Position numbers and translations under genes: made by a program. A stretch of 64,000 nt of DNA from Ruegeria arenilitoris (GTDB lineage Bacteria; Pseudomonadota; Alphaproteobacteria; Rhodobacterales; Rhodobacteraceae), in the NCBI RefSeq assembly GCF_013032855.1, contig NZ_WQDA01000001.1, positions 379,501-443,500 of the forward strand, read 5' to 3'. The first letter of the stretch is position 1. Each line of letters begins with the position of its first letter. The notes beneath the pieces were generated by a model that ran no database searches, had not been told where the DNA came from, and saw only the letters and a list, made by a program, of their open reading frames with translations. Below are positions 47,226 through 56,154 of the stretch, in pieces.

Positions 47226-48407
47226 ATGGCCGTGAATGCGCAGAGGTTTCTGGATGATCTGCACAAGCTGCGGGAATTCGGGGCTGCGGGGGTGGGTAAG
47301 GGCGTCGTGCGCGCGGCATATTCAGACGCGGACATTGCGGCGCGGCGATGGCTGGCCGACCGGTTTCAGGAGGCCGGGCTGCAACCGCATTTTGATCCGG
47401 TCGGAAACCTGTTCGGTCTGGCATCCGCGCCGTCGCTTTTGATGGGGTCACATTCAGACAGCCAGCCCGAGGGCGGTTGGCTGGATGGCGCGCTGGGCGT
47501 AATCGCGGCGTTGGAGCTGGCTCGCTCCAGCCAGCGCCCGATCTCGGTGGTCAGCTTTCAGGATGAGGAGGGCCGGTTCGGCGTCACGACCGGATCAGCC
47601 ATCTGGTCCGGCAAGTTGCCCCTTGCGCAGGCCGACGACCTGACCGACCACGCGGGCATAGGGTTTGGCGATGCGCGCGCTCGGATGCAAAGTCTGACGC
47701 AGGATTTTGTGAACCCCGCCCAATTCACCGGGTTCATCGAAATGCATATCGAGCAGGGTCCGGTTCTGGATGCCAACGCCGAGGCCATCGGTGTGGTCTC
47801 GGACATCGTGGGCATTCGCGACGTGGTCATCGAGTTTTCCGGCCAGCAGAACCACGCCGGCACGACGCCGATGCACCTGCGCCGAGACGCGTTCCAGGCT
47901 CTGACGATCTTCAATGGCCTGATCAACGAGCGGTTCCGCAACGTGGTGACCCCGCAGACGGTCTGGACGATCGGTCATGTTGAGCTGTCTCCGAATGCCT
48001 CGTCAATCGTTCCCGGCCGGGTCCGTTTCTCGATGCAGTGGCGCGATCAGGAGACGGATCGTCTGGCCCGAATGGAAAGCATCATTCGTACGACCGCCCA
48101 AGAGGTGAGTGAATCCTTCGGGGGCGATGCGCAGTTCGGGCCAATGTTGGGCATCGAACCGGTTGAGATGGATCCAACCCTCCGGCGGTCGCTGGAACAC
48201 GGAGCCCAGACCGTCGCGCCCGGCAACTGGCGGGTCATGCCATCCGGGGCCTTGCACGATGCGTCGAACGTGGCAGCCTTGATGCCGGTCGGAATGCTGT
48301 TCGTGCCATCCATCAACGGTATCAGTCATGACTTCGCGGAGGACACTGCCGAAGACGATCTGGTGACGGGGTTGAAGGCCCTGGCGGCGGCACTTGCCGA
48401 TCGCTGA
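47226..48407 (+). CDS. Zn-dependent hydantoinase/carbamoylase-family amidase (M20)
   Basis: A 393-residue enzyme of the M20/M28-like carbamoylase family. Metal ligands appear in [14 protein letters not shown] (His, Asp), [10 protein letters not shown] (Glu-Glu) and [11 protein letters not shown] (His), with the C-terminal zinc-site His in [11 protein letters not shown]. Start 47226 is preferred to the open frame from 47061 because an AAAGGA site precedes it. Family members hydrolyse N-carbamoyl amino acids, ureidoglycolate or allantoate. It is divergent from the histidine phosphatase group and its substrate is not evident from neighbours. Confidence 0.9.
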   Translation: MAVNAQRFLDDLHKLREFGAAGVGKGVVRAAYSDADIAARRWLADRFQEAGLQPHFDPVGNLFGLASAPSLLMGSHSDSQPEGGWLDGALGVIAALELARSSQRPISVVSFQDEEGRFGVTTGSAIWSGKLPLAQADDLTDHAGIGFGDARARMQSLTQDFVNPAQFTGFIEMHIEQGPVLDANAEAIGVVSDIVGIRDVVIEFSGQQNHAGTTPMHLRRDAFQALTIFNGLINERFRNVVTPQTVWTIGHVELSPNASSIVPGRVRFSMQWRDQETDRLARMESIIRTTAQEVSESFGGDAQFGPMLGIEPVEMDPTLRRSLEHGAQTVAPGNWRVMPSGALHDASNVAALMPVGMLFVPSINGISHDFAEDTAEDDLVTGLKALAAALADR

Positions 48408-48723
48408 GGTATGGGGCCGCCGACCGTGAATATTGCAATTTCAGCTGTTGCGTAACGGAAAAAAGTTTCCTATACGACACAAAGCTGCAGCATGCAGATG
48501 TATACTCCTTGTCCATGAGCGATTTAGGCCGTGATGAATACCTGCGATCTGAAGTTGGACGGAACACCGCCAGCCGCGAAGTTGCCGGTACCGGAAAATG
48601 CATGTCGCCCAGCCAGAATTCCACTGACTCGATCCGGAAAGGCTGCCGTGGCATGCTATTCCCAGCCATGTGCTTTTGGATCCGGTCCATCGCGCCACTT
48701 TTGCCAAAAGAAAGAACACTGAC
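48408..48723 (+). other. Intergenic region upstream of gcvT with long leader
   Basis: These 316 bases hold no convincing gene. A possible promoter is TTGCGT (48448-48453), 17-base spacer, TATACG (48471-48476), which would leave a leader of about 240 bases before gcvT. Part of the region is AT-richer than the surroundings. I looked for a glycine riboswitch, which often precedes gcvT, but found neither of its conserved core segments. A short frame at 48509-48736 overlaps the gcvT start and is not supported. Confidence 0.5.
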
Positions 48724-49818
48724 ATGCCTGGAATGAAGCGCACGCCGTTGTATGACCTTCATGTTGAGTTGGGAGGCAAGCTGGTTGATTTTGCGGGCTG
48801 GGAGATGCCCGTTCAGTATCCTTTGGGAATCATGGGCGAGCACAAGCAATGCCGCGAGAAGGCGGCGCTGTTCGATGTGAGCCACATGGGCCAGGTGATC
48901 CTTCGGGGAGAGAATGTGGGCGAGAAGCTCGAGGCGCTGTGCCCGCAGGCTTTTGCGACATTGCCCGAGGGCAAGGCGCGCTATGGGTTCTTCACCAACG
49001 AGGACGGCGGGATTATGGACGATCTGATCGTGTCGAACGCGGGCGATCATTTCTTCGTGGTGGTGAACGCGGCGCTGCGCGATCAGGACATTCCGCACAT
49101 GCGCGCGCACCTGGACGGGGTCGAGGTGACCGAGATCTTCGACCGCGCGCTGGTGGCGGTTCAGGGCCCTAAAGCCGAGGACGTGGTGGGCGCGCTGTGC
49201 CCGGCGGCGCGCGATCTGAAGTTTATGGAAACCACCGTGGCCCCGATCGACGGAGTCGAATGCCGGATCTCGCGACTTGGTTACACGGGCGAGGACGGCT
49301 ATGAGATCTCGATCCCCGAGGACAAGGCGATCGAGGTCACCCGCGCCCTGTTGGCGCATGAGGATTGCGAACCGGCGGGCCTGGGCGCGCGCGACAGCCT
49401 GCGGCTGGAGGCGGGTCTGTGCCTGTATGGCAATGACATCGACCAGAGCACTTCGCCGATCGAGGCCAACCTGGCCTGGGCGATCCAGAAGCGGCGCAAG
49501 GAAGAGGGCGGCTTTCCCGGCGCGGATCGCATCCAGCGCGAACTGGCCGAAGGCCCGGCACGCAAGCTGGTGGGGATCAAGCCCGATGGCCGCGCCCCGG
49601 CGCGACAGGGGGTCGAGGTGCAGGATCTTCAGGGCAACACGATCGGTCAGATCACCTCGGGCGGGTTCGGGCCAACGGTCGGCGGCCCGGTTGCGATGGG
49701 GTATGTCGCGGTCGGTCATACCGAGCCGGGCGAACAGGTGAATCTGATCATCCGGGGCAAGGCGCAGCCGGCGCGGATCGTGGCGCTGCCCTTCGTCAAA
49801 CAGAATTACAAGCGTTGA
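48724..49818 (+). CDS. gcvT: Glycine cleavage system aminomethyltransferase (T protein)
   Basis: GcvT transfers the aminomethyl group from lipoyl-GcvH to tetrahydrofolate, releasing ammonia. The 364-residue protein shows KRTPLYDLHVELGGKLVDFA, EHKQCREKAALFDVSHMGQV, the catalytic Asp block and FTNEDGGIMDDLIV, and GLGARDSLRLEAGLCLYGND in the folate region. The ATG at 48724 is followed by the conserved MKRTPLYDLH. It heads gcvT-gcvH-gcvP. Confidence 0.97.
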   Translation: MPGMKRTPLYDLHVELGGKLVDFAGWEMPVQYPLGIMGEHKQCREKAALFDVSHMGQVILRGENVGEKLEALCPQAFATLPEGKARYGFFTNEDGGIMDDLIVSNAGDHFFVVVNAALRDQDIPHMRAHLDGVEVTEIFDRALVAVQGPKAEDVVGALCPAARDLKFMETTVAPIDGVECRISRLGYTGEDGYEISIPEDKAIEVTRALLAHEDCEPAGLGARDSLRLEAGLCLYGNDIDQSTSPIEANLAWAIQKRRKEEGGFPGADRIQRELAEGPARKLVGIKPDGRAPARQGVEVQDLQGNTIGQITSGGFGPTVGGPVAMGYVAVGHTEPGEQVNLIIRGKAQPARIVALPFVKQNYKR

Positions 49819-49836
49819 AGTCAGGAGAGAGACAGC

Positions 49837-50202
49837 ATGGCAACCTATTATTCCGAAGAACATGAATGGCTGACGGTCGAGGGCGACACGGCCACGCTGG
49901 GCATCACCAAGCATGCGGCCGAGCAGCTGGGCGAGGTGGTGTTCGTCGAGCAGCAGGACGTGGGTGAGGAGTTCGCGAAGGACGGTGAGATCGGGGTGAT
50001 CGAATCCGTCAAGGCGGCCTCCGAGATCTATGCCCCGGTCGATGGCGAGATCCTCGAGGTGAACGAGGCGCTGGCCGACAATCCGGGCGCGCTGAACGAG
50101 GATCCCGAGGGCGAGGCGTGGATCTACAAGATCAAGATCACCGATGCCGCGCAGTTGGAAGATCTGATGGACGAGGCCGGCTACAAGGCGTTCATCGGCT
50201 AA
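49837..50202 (+). CDS. gcvH: Glycine cleavage system H protein
   Basis: The 121-residue lipoyl carrier shuttles the aminomethyl group between GcvP, GcvT and the dihydrolipoamide dehydrogenase. The lipoylated lysine is K59 in IGVIESVKAASEIYAPV, and the EEHEWLTVEGDTATLGIT N-terminus is standard. A GGAGAGAGA ribosome site precedes the ATG. It is 18 bases after gcvT. Confidence 0.97.
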   Translation: MATYYSEEHEWLTVEGDTATLGITKHAAEQLGEVVFVEQQDVGEEFAKDGEIGVIESVKAASEIYAPVDGEILEVNEALADNPGALNEDPEGEAWIYKIKITDAAQLEDLMDEAGYKAFIG

Positions 50203-50279
50203 ACCCACGGGGTCCCGGCCTGGGGCTCCATCGTTTTGACTTGTGCCGCCGAATTTGGGCTCCGCCCGTTCGGGCCTGA

Positions 50280-50298
50280 AACTGTCCACCGGACAGTT
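50280..50298. repeat. Palindromic repeat element in the gcvH-gcvP gap
   Basis: AACTGTCC (50280-50287), loop ACC, GGACAGTT (50291-50298) form a perfect 8-bp hairpin inside a 172-base spacer otherwise rich in GC blocks. The same kind of hairpin (stem around CCACCGG) recurs between genes in many Roseobacter genomes as I recall, so it may be a REP-like intergenic element rather than a specific regulator. It has no T-run and no obvious terminator function. Confidence 0.5.
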
Positions 50299-50374
50299 CC
50301 CGGGACGGCCCCTACTCCCCGCCGGAGGCTTCCTCAGTCTCCGTCGGGCCTGACCTATCCATGGGAGCGCTGCA

Positions 50375-53230
50375 ATGGCCTTCAAACTGACCGACTACGA
50401 AGCCTATGACTTTGCCAACCGTCGCCATATCGGTCCCAGCCCGACCGAGATGCGCGACATGCTCAAGGTGATCGGCTTCAAGACGCTGGACGATCTGATC
50501 GACGCCACCGTCCCCCCGGCGATCCGGCAGAAAGAGCCGCTGGACTGGGGCCCGGCGATGACGGAACGCGACGCGCTCTATCACATGAAAAAAGTGGCGG
50601 GGAAGAACAAGGTTCTGACCTCGCTGATCGGTCAGGGCTATTACGGCACCACCACCCCGGCGCCGATCCTGCGCAACATCCTGGAGAACCCGGCCTGGTA
50701 CACCGCCTACACGCCCTATCAGCCCGAGATCAGCCAGGGCCGGCTCGAGGCGCTGCTGAACTTCCAGACCATGGTCAGCGACCTGACCGGGCTCGATGTG
50801 GCCAACGCATCCTTGCTGGACGAGGCGACCGCGGCGGCCGAAGCGATGGCGATGGCCAAGCGCGGCGGTCGGTCCAAGGCCAACAACGCGGCCTTCTTCG
50901 TGGACCGCAACTGCCACCCGCAGACCATCGCGGTGATCAAAACCCGGGCCGAGCCTTTGGGCATCGACGTCAAGGTCGCCGACCCTGACGAGCTGGATGC
51001 GGGCGCCGTGTTCGGCGCGATCTTCCAGTATCCGGGCACCTATGGCCATGTGCGCGACTTCACATCGGAAATCGCGGCGCTGCATGAACACAACGCCATC
51101 GCCATCGTGGCCGCCGACATCCTGTCGCTGGCGCTGCTGAAATCCCCGGGCGAGATGGGGGCCGACATCGCCGTGGGCTCGACCCAGCGCTTCGGCGTGC
51201 CGATGGGCTATGGCGGCCCGCACGCCGCCTACATGGCCACCACCGACAAGCTGAAACGGGCGATGCCGGGCCGGATCATCGGCGTCAGCATCGACAGCCG
51301 CGGCAACAAGGCCTATCGCCTGGCGCTGCAGACCCGCGAGCAGCATATCCGCCGCGAGAAGGCCAACTCGAACGTCTGCACCGCGCAGGCGCTGCTGGCG
51401 GTGATCGCCTCGATGTATGCCGTGTACCACGGCCCCGACGGGATCAAGGCGATCGCGCAGTCGGTGCACCGCAAGACCTCGCGCCTGGCGGCCGGGCTGG
51501 AAGAGCACGGCTTCAAGGTCGAGCCCGAGGTGTTCTTCGACACGATCACGGTCGAGGTCGGCCCGCTGCAGAAGACCGTCATGGAGGCGGCGGTGGCGCG
51601 CGGCGTCAACCTGCGCAAGGTCGGCGAGACCCGCGTCGGCATCAGCCTGGATGAACAGACCCGCGCCGAAACGATCGAGGCGGTCTGGGGCGCCTTCGGC
51701 ATCGACAAGAAGGACGACAGCTCGAACAAGCAGTATCGCCTGCCGGACTATGCGCTGCGCGAGACGCCCTATCTGACCCACCCGATCTTCCACAAGAACC
51801 GGGCCGAGGCCGAGATGACCCGCTACATGCGCCGCCTGGCCGACCGCGACCTGGCGCTGGACCGGGCGATGATCCCGCTGGGCAGCTGCACCATGAAGCT
51901 GAACGCGACGATCGAGATGATCCCGGTCACCTGGCCCGAGTTCGCCAACATGCACCCGTTCGTGCCGGAAGATCAGGCGCAGGGATATCACGAGATGATC
52001 GCCGATCTGAACGACAAGCTGTGCCAGATCACCGGCTATGACGCGATCAGCCAGCAGCCCAACTCGGGCGCGCAGGGCGAATATGCGGGCCTGCTGACGA
52101 TCCGCAACTATCACATCGCCAACGGGCAGGGGCACCGCAACGTCTGCCTGATCCCGACCTCGGCGCATGGGACCAACCCGGCCTCGGCGCAGATGGTCGG
52201 CTGGCAGGTGGTGCCGGTGAAGGCCGACGCGAAGGGCAACATCGATCTGACCGACTTCCGCGAGAAGGCCGAGAAGCACTCGGACAACCTGGCCGCCTGC
52301 ATGATCACCTACCCCTCGACCCACGGCGTGTTCGAGGAAACCGTGCAGGAGGTCTGCCGGATCACCCATGACCACGGCGGGCAGGTCTATATCGACGGGG
52401 CCAACATGAACGCCATGGTGGGCCTGTCGCGCCCCGGCGACATCGGCGGCGACGTCAGCCACCTGAACCTGCACAAGACCTTCTGCATCCCGCATGGCGG
52501 CGGCGGCCCCGGCATGGGCCCGATCGGGGTCAAGGCGCATCTGGCCGAGCACCTGCCGGGCCACCCGGAGTACGGCACCGCCGTGGGTCCGGTTTCGGCG
52601 GCGCCCTTCGGCTCGCCCTCGATCCTGCCGGTCAGCTGGGCCTATGTCCTGCTGATGGGCGGCGCGGGTCTGACCCAGGCGACCAAAGTGGCGATCCTGA
52701 ACGCCAACTACATCGCCGCACGTCTGCAGGAGGCCTATCCGATCCTCTACACCTCCGAATCTGGCCGGGTGGCGCATGAATGCATCCTCGACACCCGCCC
52801 ACTGGCCGAGGCCGGCAACATCACCGTCGACGACGTGGCCAAGCGGCTGATCGACAGCGGCTTCCACGCGCCGACCATGTCATGGCCGGTGGCCGGCACG
52901 CTGATGGTCGAGCCGACGGAATCCGAGCCCAAGGACGAGCTGGACCGGTTCTGCGACGCGATGCTGTCGATCCGCGCCGAGGCGCAGGACGTGATCGACG
53001 GCAAGATCGACCCCGAGAACAACCCGCTGAAGAACGCCCCCCACACCGTGCGCGACCTGGTGGGTGAGTGGGACCGACCCTACACCCGCGAACAGGCCTG
53101 CTTCCCGCCGGGATCGATGGGCGTCGACAAATACTGGTCGCCCGTCAACCGCGTCGACAACGCGTACGGCGACCGGAACCTCGTATGCACATGCCCGCCG
53201 ATGGAGGCTTACGAAGAAGCCGCCGAATAA
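50375..53230 (+). CDS. gcvP: Glycine dehydrogenase (decarboxylating), P protein
   Basis: The 951-residue GcvP decarboxylates glycine with PLP and passes the aminomethyl group to GcvH. It is the single-chain type with an N-terminal non-PLP half (to about 450) and a C-terminal half holding the Schiff-base lysine in [33 protein letters not shown] at the N-terminus and [13 protein letters not shown] in the middle are diagnostic. It is 172 bases after gcvH and ends in a strong terminator. Confidence 0.98.
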   Translation: MAFKLTDYEAYDFANRRHIGPSPTEMRDMLKVIGFKTLDDLIDATVPPAIRQKEPLDWGPAMTERDALYHMKKVAGKNKVLTSLIGQGYYGTTTPAPILRNILENPAWYTAYTPYQPEISQGRLEALLNFQTMVSDLTGLDVANASLLDEATAAAEAMAMAKRGGRSKANNAAFFVDRNCHPQTIAVIKTRAEPLGIDVKVADPDELDAGAVFGAIFQYPGTYGHVRDFTSEIAALHEHNAIAIVAADILSLALLKSPGEMGADIAVGSTQRFGVPMGYGGPHAAYMATTDKLKRAMPGRIIGVSIDSRGNKAYRLALQTREQHIRREKANSNVCTAQALLAVIASMYAVYHGPDGIKAIAQSVHRKTSRLAAGLEEHGFKVEPEVFFDTITVEVGPLQKTVMEAAVARGVNLRKVGETRVGISLDEQTRAETIEAVWGAFGIDKKDDSSNKQYRLPDYALRETPYLTHPIFHKNRAEAEMTRYMRRLADRDLALDRAMIPLGSCTMKLNATIEMIPVTWPEFANMHPFVPEDQAQGYHEMIADLNDKLCQITGYDAISQQPNSGAQGEYAGLLTIRNYHIANGQGHRNVCLIPTSAHGTNPASAQMVGWQVVPVKADAKGNIDLTDFREKAEKHSDNLAACMITYPSTHGVFEETVQEVCRITHDHGGQVYIDGANMNAMVGLSRPGDIGGDVSHLNLHKTFCIPHGGGGPGMGPIGVKAHLAEHLPGHPEYGTAVGPVSAAPFGSPSILPVSWAYVLLMGGAGLTQATKVAILNANYIAARLQEAYPILYTSESGRVAHECILDTRPLAEAGNITVDDVAKRLIDSGFHAPTMSWPVAGTLMVEPTESEPKDELDRFCDAMLSIRAEAQDVIDGKIDPENNPLKNAPHTVRDLVGEWDRPYTREQACFPPGSMGVDKYWSPVNRVDNAYGDRNLVCTCPPMEAYEEAAE

Positions 53231-53237
53231 TAACACC

Positions 53238-53267
53238 AAAACCCCCGCCCGATCCGGCGGGGGTTTT
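53238..53267. terminator. Bidirectional terminator after gcvP
   Basis: ACCCCCGCC (53241-53249) and GGCGGGGGT (53256-53264) pair around CGATCC; AAA on the left and TTT on the right extend the stem and provide tails both ways. It separates gcvP from the convergent cytochrome c peroxidase gene, whose stop is at 53270. Confidence 0.92.
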
Positions 53268-53269
53268 TC

Positions 53270-54565
53270 TCAGGGCTTGAAGCCCGCGGGCACGCCAAAG
53301 GGCGGCGTCTCCACGCTGGTCCCGGTCAGGGCGTGCAGGAACGCCACCAGCTGCGCGATTTCACCGTCGCTCAGGTCAACTGGCGTGATATCGAGCTTGG
53401 CGCGTTGGCGCGCCATCTCGAACCGGTCTTGCCAGACGACGAAATCGCCCTGTTCCAGCCACGGCACCTTGGGCAGCGCGGCCTGATCGGTCGTCCAGCG
53501 TGACAGGCTGGTTGCCGGGTTCAGGTGGTGGCGGATGATCCCTTCGAGGTCGGGAAAGGCGCCGTTGTGGCCGTAGGGCGCCGTCAGCGCCACGTTGCGC
53601 AGCATGGGCGTGCGGAACCGGTAGGCGTCCTCCAGCCGGTCGCTTTCGCCCATGCGACCCACGTCGCGGGCATAGGCGTCCCATTGTCGGGTGCGGCCGG
53701 GGCCGAATGGCGGCAGGGCCAGCGCGTGGAATTTCTGATCCGACAGCAGCGGCCCCGAATGGCAGGTGGCGCACCGCGCCTTGCCGTAGAACAGCTGCAT
53801 CCCGGCCTTCTGATCAGGGGTCAGGGCGGTCTCGTCTCCGGCCAGGTACTGGTCGAACGGGCTGTCGGTGCTGCGCCATTCGATGGCCATGAAAGCGGCC
53901 AGAGCGTTGGCGACATGGGTGATGGTGATGTCCTCGGTGCTGTCCACGTCGTCAAAGGCGGCCACCATCGCCGGGCCGTATTTCGGGTCGGTCCGCACCC
54001 GTTTGGCGATGATCGGCCAGCCCTTGTCGATCCGGTCATGCACGGCGCCGGTGACCTGGTTCTCGGCCACGTTCCCAGCCATTTCGAACTGAGCGGTCAG
54101 CGGAAACAGCGCCTGTGCGGCCAGCAGCGAGTTCAGCCCTTCGGGCAGCCATTCCTGCGCGGGCGAGTTGAACCCGTTGCCATAGACGTCCGACAGGCTG
54201 AGCCGCCCGTCATGGAACATCGTGTGGATGTCGCGCGCGCCCAGGTTCCACAGGCCCGGCGCGTTGCGCGGGATGCGCTTGCGGATGCGGTCCGCCCCGG
54301 TGCCGGGCGTGCGGTCGGGGCCTAGACCCTGGCCGCCCTCGCCGATGCCCAGCGACAGGCCGTCGGAGGTGCCGAAATCGGGGTGGTGGCAATGGGCGCA
54401 GCTGATGTTGCGGTTGCCCGACAGGATCGGGTCATAAAATAGCTGGTGACCGATCGCGGCCTGTTCCCTATCAAAGAACAGAAAGTCGTCATCGGTCAGC
54501 GGCGCGGGCAGGTCCTGCGCCCAGGCCGCCCCGCAGAACAGGAGACCCGCCGCCCCATGCGCCAG
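53270..54565 (-). CDS. Di-heme cytochrome c peroxidase/MauG family protein, non-standard start
   Basis: A periplasmic di-heme enzyme with two c-type heme sites: CAHCH in RNISCAHCHHPDFG and CATCH in KARCATCHSGPLLSD, plus the CCP/MauG blocks TPGTGADRIRKRIPRNAPGL and TPMLRNVALTAPYGHNGAFP. It should reduce H2O2 or modify a partner protein. The start is the problem: the signal-peptide-like stretch LAHGAAGLLFCGAAWAQ is in frame, but no ATG, GTG or TTG lies within dozens of codons upstream. A CTG at 54565 is the nearest usable codon. An ATG at 54558 is in the next frame, separated only by a GGGG run, so a one-base indel is an alternative explanation. The 5' end overlaps the divergent Sel1-like gene. 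Confidence 0.85.
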   Translation of the reverse strand: MAHGAAGLLFCGAAWAQDLPAPLTDDDFLFFDREQAAIGHQLFYDPILSGNRNISCAHCHHPDFGTSDGLSLGIGEGGQGLGPDRTPGTGADRIRKRIPRNAPGLWNLGARDIHTMFHDGRLSLSDVYGNGFNSPAQEWLPEGLNSLLAAQALFPLTAQFEMAGNVAENQVTGAVHDRIDKGWPIIAKRVRTDPKYGPAMVAAFDDVDSTEDITITHVANALAAFMAIEWRSTDSPFDQYLAGDETALTPDQKAGMQLFYGKARCATCHSGPLLSDQKFHALALPPFGPGRTRQWDAYARDVGRMGESDRLEDAYRFRTPMLRNVALTAPYGHNGAFPDLEGIIRHHLNPATSLSRWTTDQAALPKVPWLEQGDFVVWQDRFEMARQRAKLDITPVDLSDGEIAQLVAFLHALTGTSVETPPFGVPAGFKP

Positions 54566-55027
54566 CTTGTGCTTGCCCTTTGTCTTGCCGCCACGCCCGT
54601 CTGGGCCGAACTGGAACAGGCCCGCGATCTGATGGAAGCAGGCGAGTTTGCCGCCGCGCGCGAACAGCTTCTGCCGGCGGCCCGGTCGGGCAACGCCGAG
54701 GCCGAGGAGCTGATCGGCGTGATGTACGGCCTTGGTCTTGGGGTCGAGCAGGACTACGAACGCGCGTTCGAATGGTATCTGCGGGCCTCGATGAAGGGGC
54801 ATCCGGGCGCGCAATCGGGTGTCGGGTGGTATTACGAGCTGGGCCTGGGCCTGCCTGCGCCCGATCTGGTGCGGGCCTACATGTGGTACACGCTCAGCGC
54901 CATCGGCGGCGACCCCGATGCGGCGATCAGCCTGGAAGAGGTGGTCAAGAAGATGACGCCCGAACAGATCGAAAAGGCCCATGTGTTGGTCAATGACTAC
55001 AAGGGGTGGATGTACCCCTTTCGGTAA
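54557..55027 (+). CDS. Sel1-like repeat (TPR-type) exported protein
   Basis: A 156-residue protein with a signal peptide (MRQLVLALCLAATPVWA) followed by Sel1-like repeats: AAREQLLPAARSGNAEAEEL, IGVMYGLGLGVEQDYERAFE, WYLRASMKGHPGAQSGVGWY. Such helical repeats act in protein-protein contacts in the periplasm. The start is the ATG at 54557, which gives the signal peptide; its 5' end overlaps the oppositely directed cytochrome peroxidase gene. It converges with dctP, with a 9-bp GC hairpin between the stops. Confidence 0.88.
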   Translation: MRQLVLALCLAATPVWAELEQARDLMEAGEFAAAREQLLPAARSGNAEAEELIGVMYGLGLGVEQDYERAFEWYLRASMKGHPGAQSGVGWYYELGLGLPAPDLVRAYMWYTLSAIGGDPDAAISLEEVVKKMTPEQIEKAHVLVNDYKGWMYPFR

Positions 55028-55030
55028 AGG

Positions 55031-55060
55031 CGGGCCGGGATGACGCGACACCCCGGCCCG
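55031..55060. terminator. GC hairpin between convergent Sel1-like and dctP genes
   Basis: CGGGCCGGG (55031-55039) and CCCGGCCCG (55052-55060) form a perfect 9-bp stem with a 12-base loop, placed four bases after the Sel1 stop and seven before the dctP stop. No T-run is present on either side, so it may be a weak or Rho-assisted end for both transcripts. Confidence 0.55.
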
Positions 55061-55067
55061 AACCGTA

Positions 55068-56129
55068 TCAGTTCAGGTCGGCGGCGCGTTCCGCGTTGAT
55101 CTCGGCCTCGGCCTCGGCCACGGCCGCGGTCAGAGCGCCATAGATCTCGTCCCCGCGCGCGACGTTCTGCTGGAACCAGTCATAGACCGGGGTCGCGGCC
55201 TGCTTGAACGCTTCTTTTTCCTCGGGGGTCGGCACGTACAGGTCGCCGCCACCGGCCACGAAATCCTCGTAGGCCTGGATCGACTTGCGCTTGGGCGAGG
55301 CAAAGGTGGCCTGCTGCAGCGCATAGAACCCATCGACGACGACACGGCGCAGGTCTTCGGGCATTTCCTGGAACTTGGCGTTGTTCATCCACCAAAGCGC
55401 GCCCATATAGGCGTGCCCGTCCAGCGTGACGTATTGCAGGCCGGCATCGGGGAATTTCATGCCCATGATGTCGGTGATGCCGTTTTTCGAGCCGTCAACC
55501 ACGCCGGTCTGGAAACTGGTGAAGAGTTCCGGCCACGGGATCGGAGTGGGCGAGGCGCCCAGGGCCTTGACCAGTTCCTGCGGCAGGTCTGCGACCACGG
55601 TGCGGATCTTCAGCCCGTCCATGTCGGACGGCTGGGTCACGCGGCGCTTGGTGTTGGCGAAATTGCGCCAGCCGCCGGTGTTGCCAATGGTCATCAGGCG
55701 GATCGCGCCGCCCGAATCCTCCAGCGCCATTTCGCGCATCTTGCGGGTGAAATCACCCGACAGGACCCGCTCGGCGATGCGGTCGTCGGCCATCAGATAG
55801 GGCAGGTCCAGAACCTGCACATACGGAAAGATGCCCGAGGCCCCGCCCGAGGTCGAGATGTAGATGTCGATGGTGCCGTCGGCCACGCCCTGCAGGCATT
55901 CGGCCCCGTTCGAGCACAGCTGCGTGCCGATGAACAGCTCGACCTCGATCGCGCCATTCGAGGCGTTCTCGACGAAGTTCTTGAACACGACCAGGCCGTC
56001 ATAGTCCTCGTCGTTTTCGTTCGAGTTGGCGGTGGCGCGCAGCGTATAGTCGGCCGCCGAGGCCGCCAGCGCCGAGGCCGCCACCAGCGACGTGGCGAGT
56101 GCTGTGGTTTTGAAGAATGTTCTGAGCAT
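55068..56129 (-). CDS. TRAP transporter substrate-binding protein (DctP type)
   Basis: A 352-residue periplasmic DctP-family receptor with a signal peptide (about 25 residues, ending ASALAASAADYTLR). The conserved arginine that binds the carboxylate of TRAP ligands is in GLKIRTVVADLPQELVKALG, and the FQTGVVDGSKNGITDIMG block is typical. GGGAGGAAA precedes the start at 56129. It is last in the operon monooxygenase-AKR-flavin reductase-dctQ-dctM-dctP. Substrate is unknown; from context a sulfonate such as sulfoquinovose or its glycoside is suggested, which would be unusual for TRAP. Confidence 0.92.
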   Translation of the reverse strand: MLRTFFKTTALATSLVAASALAASAADYTLRATANSNENDEDYDGLVVFKNFVENASNGAIEVELFIGTQLCSNGAECLQGVADGTIDIYISTSGGASGIFPYVQVLDLPYLMADDRIAERVLSGDFTRKMREMALEDSGGAIRLMTIGNTGGWRNFANTKRRVTQPSDMDGLKIRTVVADLPQELVKALGASPTPIPWPELFTSFQTGVVDGSKNGITDIMGMKFPDAGLQYVTLDGHAYMGALWWMNNAKFQEMPEDLRRVVVDGFYALQQATFASPKRKSIQAYEDFVAGGGDLYVPTPEEKEAFKQAATPVYDWFQQNVARGDEIYGALTAAVAEAEAEINAERAADLN

Positions 56130-56154
56130 GCGTTTCCTCCCTGTGGTACTCAGT

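Noticed and set aside
48408-48723. Glycine riboswitch before gcvT
   Set aside because: Neither of the conserved core segments of the aptamer is visible, so it was not annotated.
48509-48736. Short frame upstream of gcvT
   Set aside because: It overlaps the gcvT start out of frame, has no ribosome site and no similarity to a known small protein.
50312-52867. 851-codon minus-strand frame opposite gcvP
   Set aside because: It is the antisense of a perfectly conserved gcvP. Composition (Arg, His, Gly, Val) and lack of any domain mark it as a shadow.
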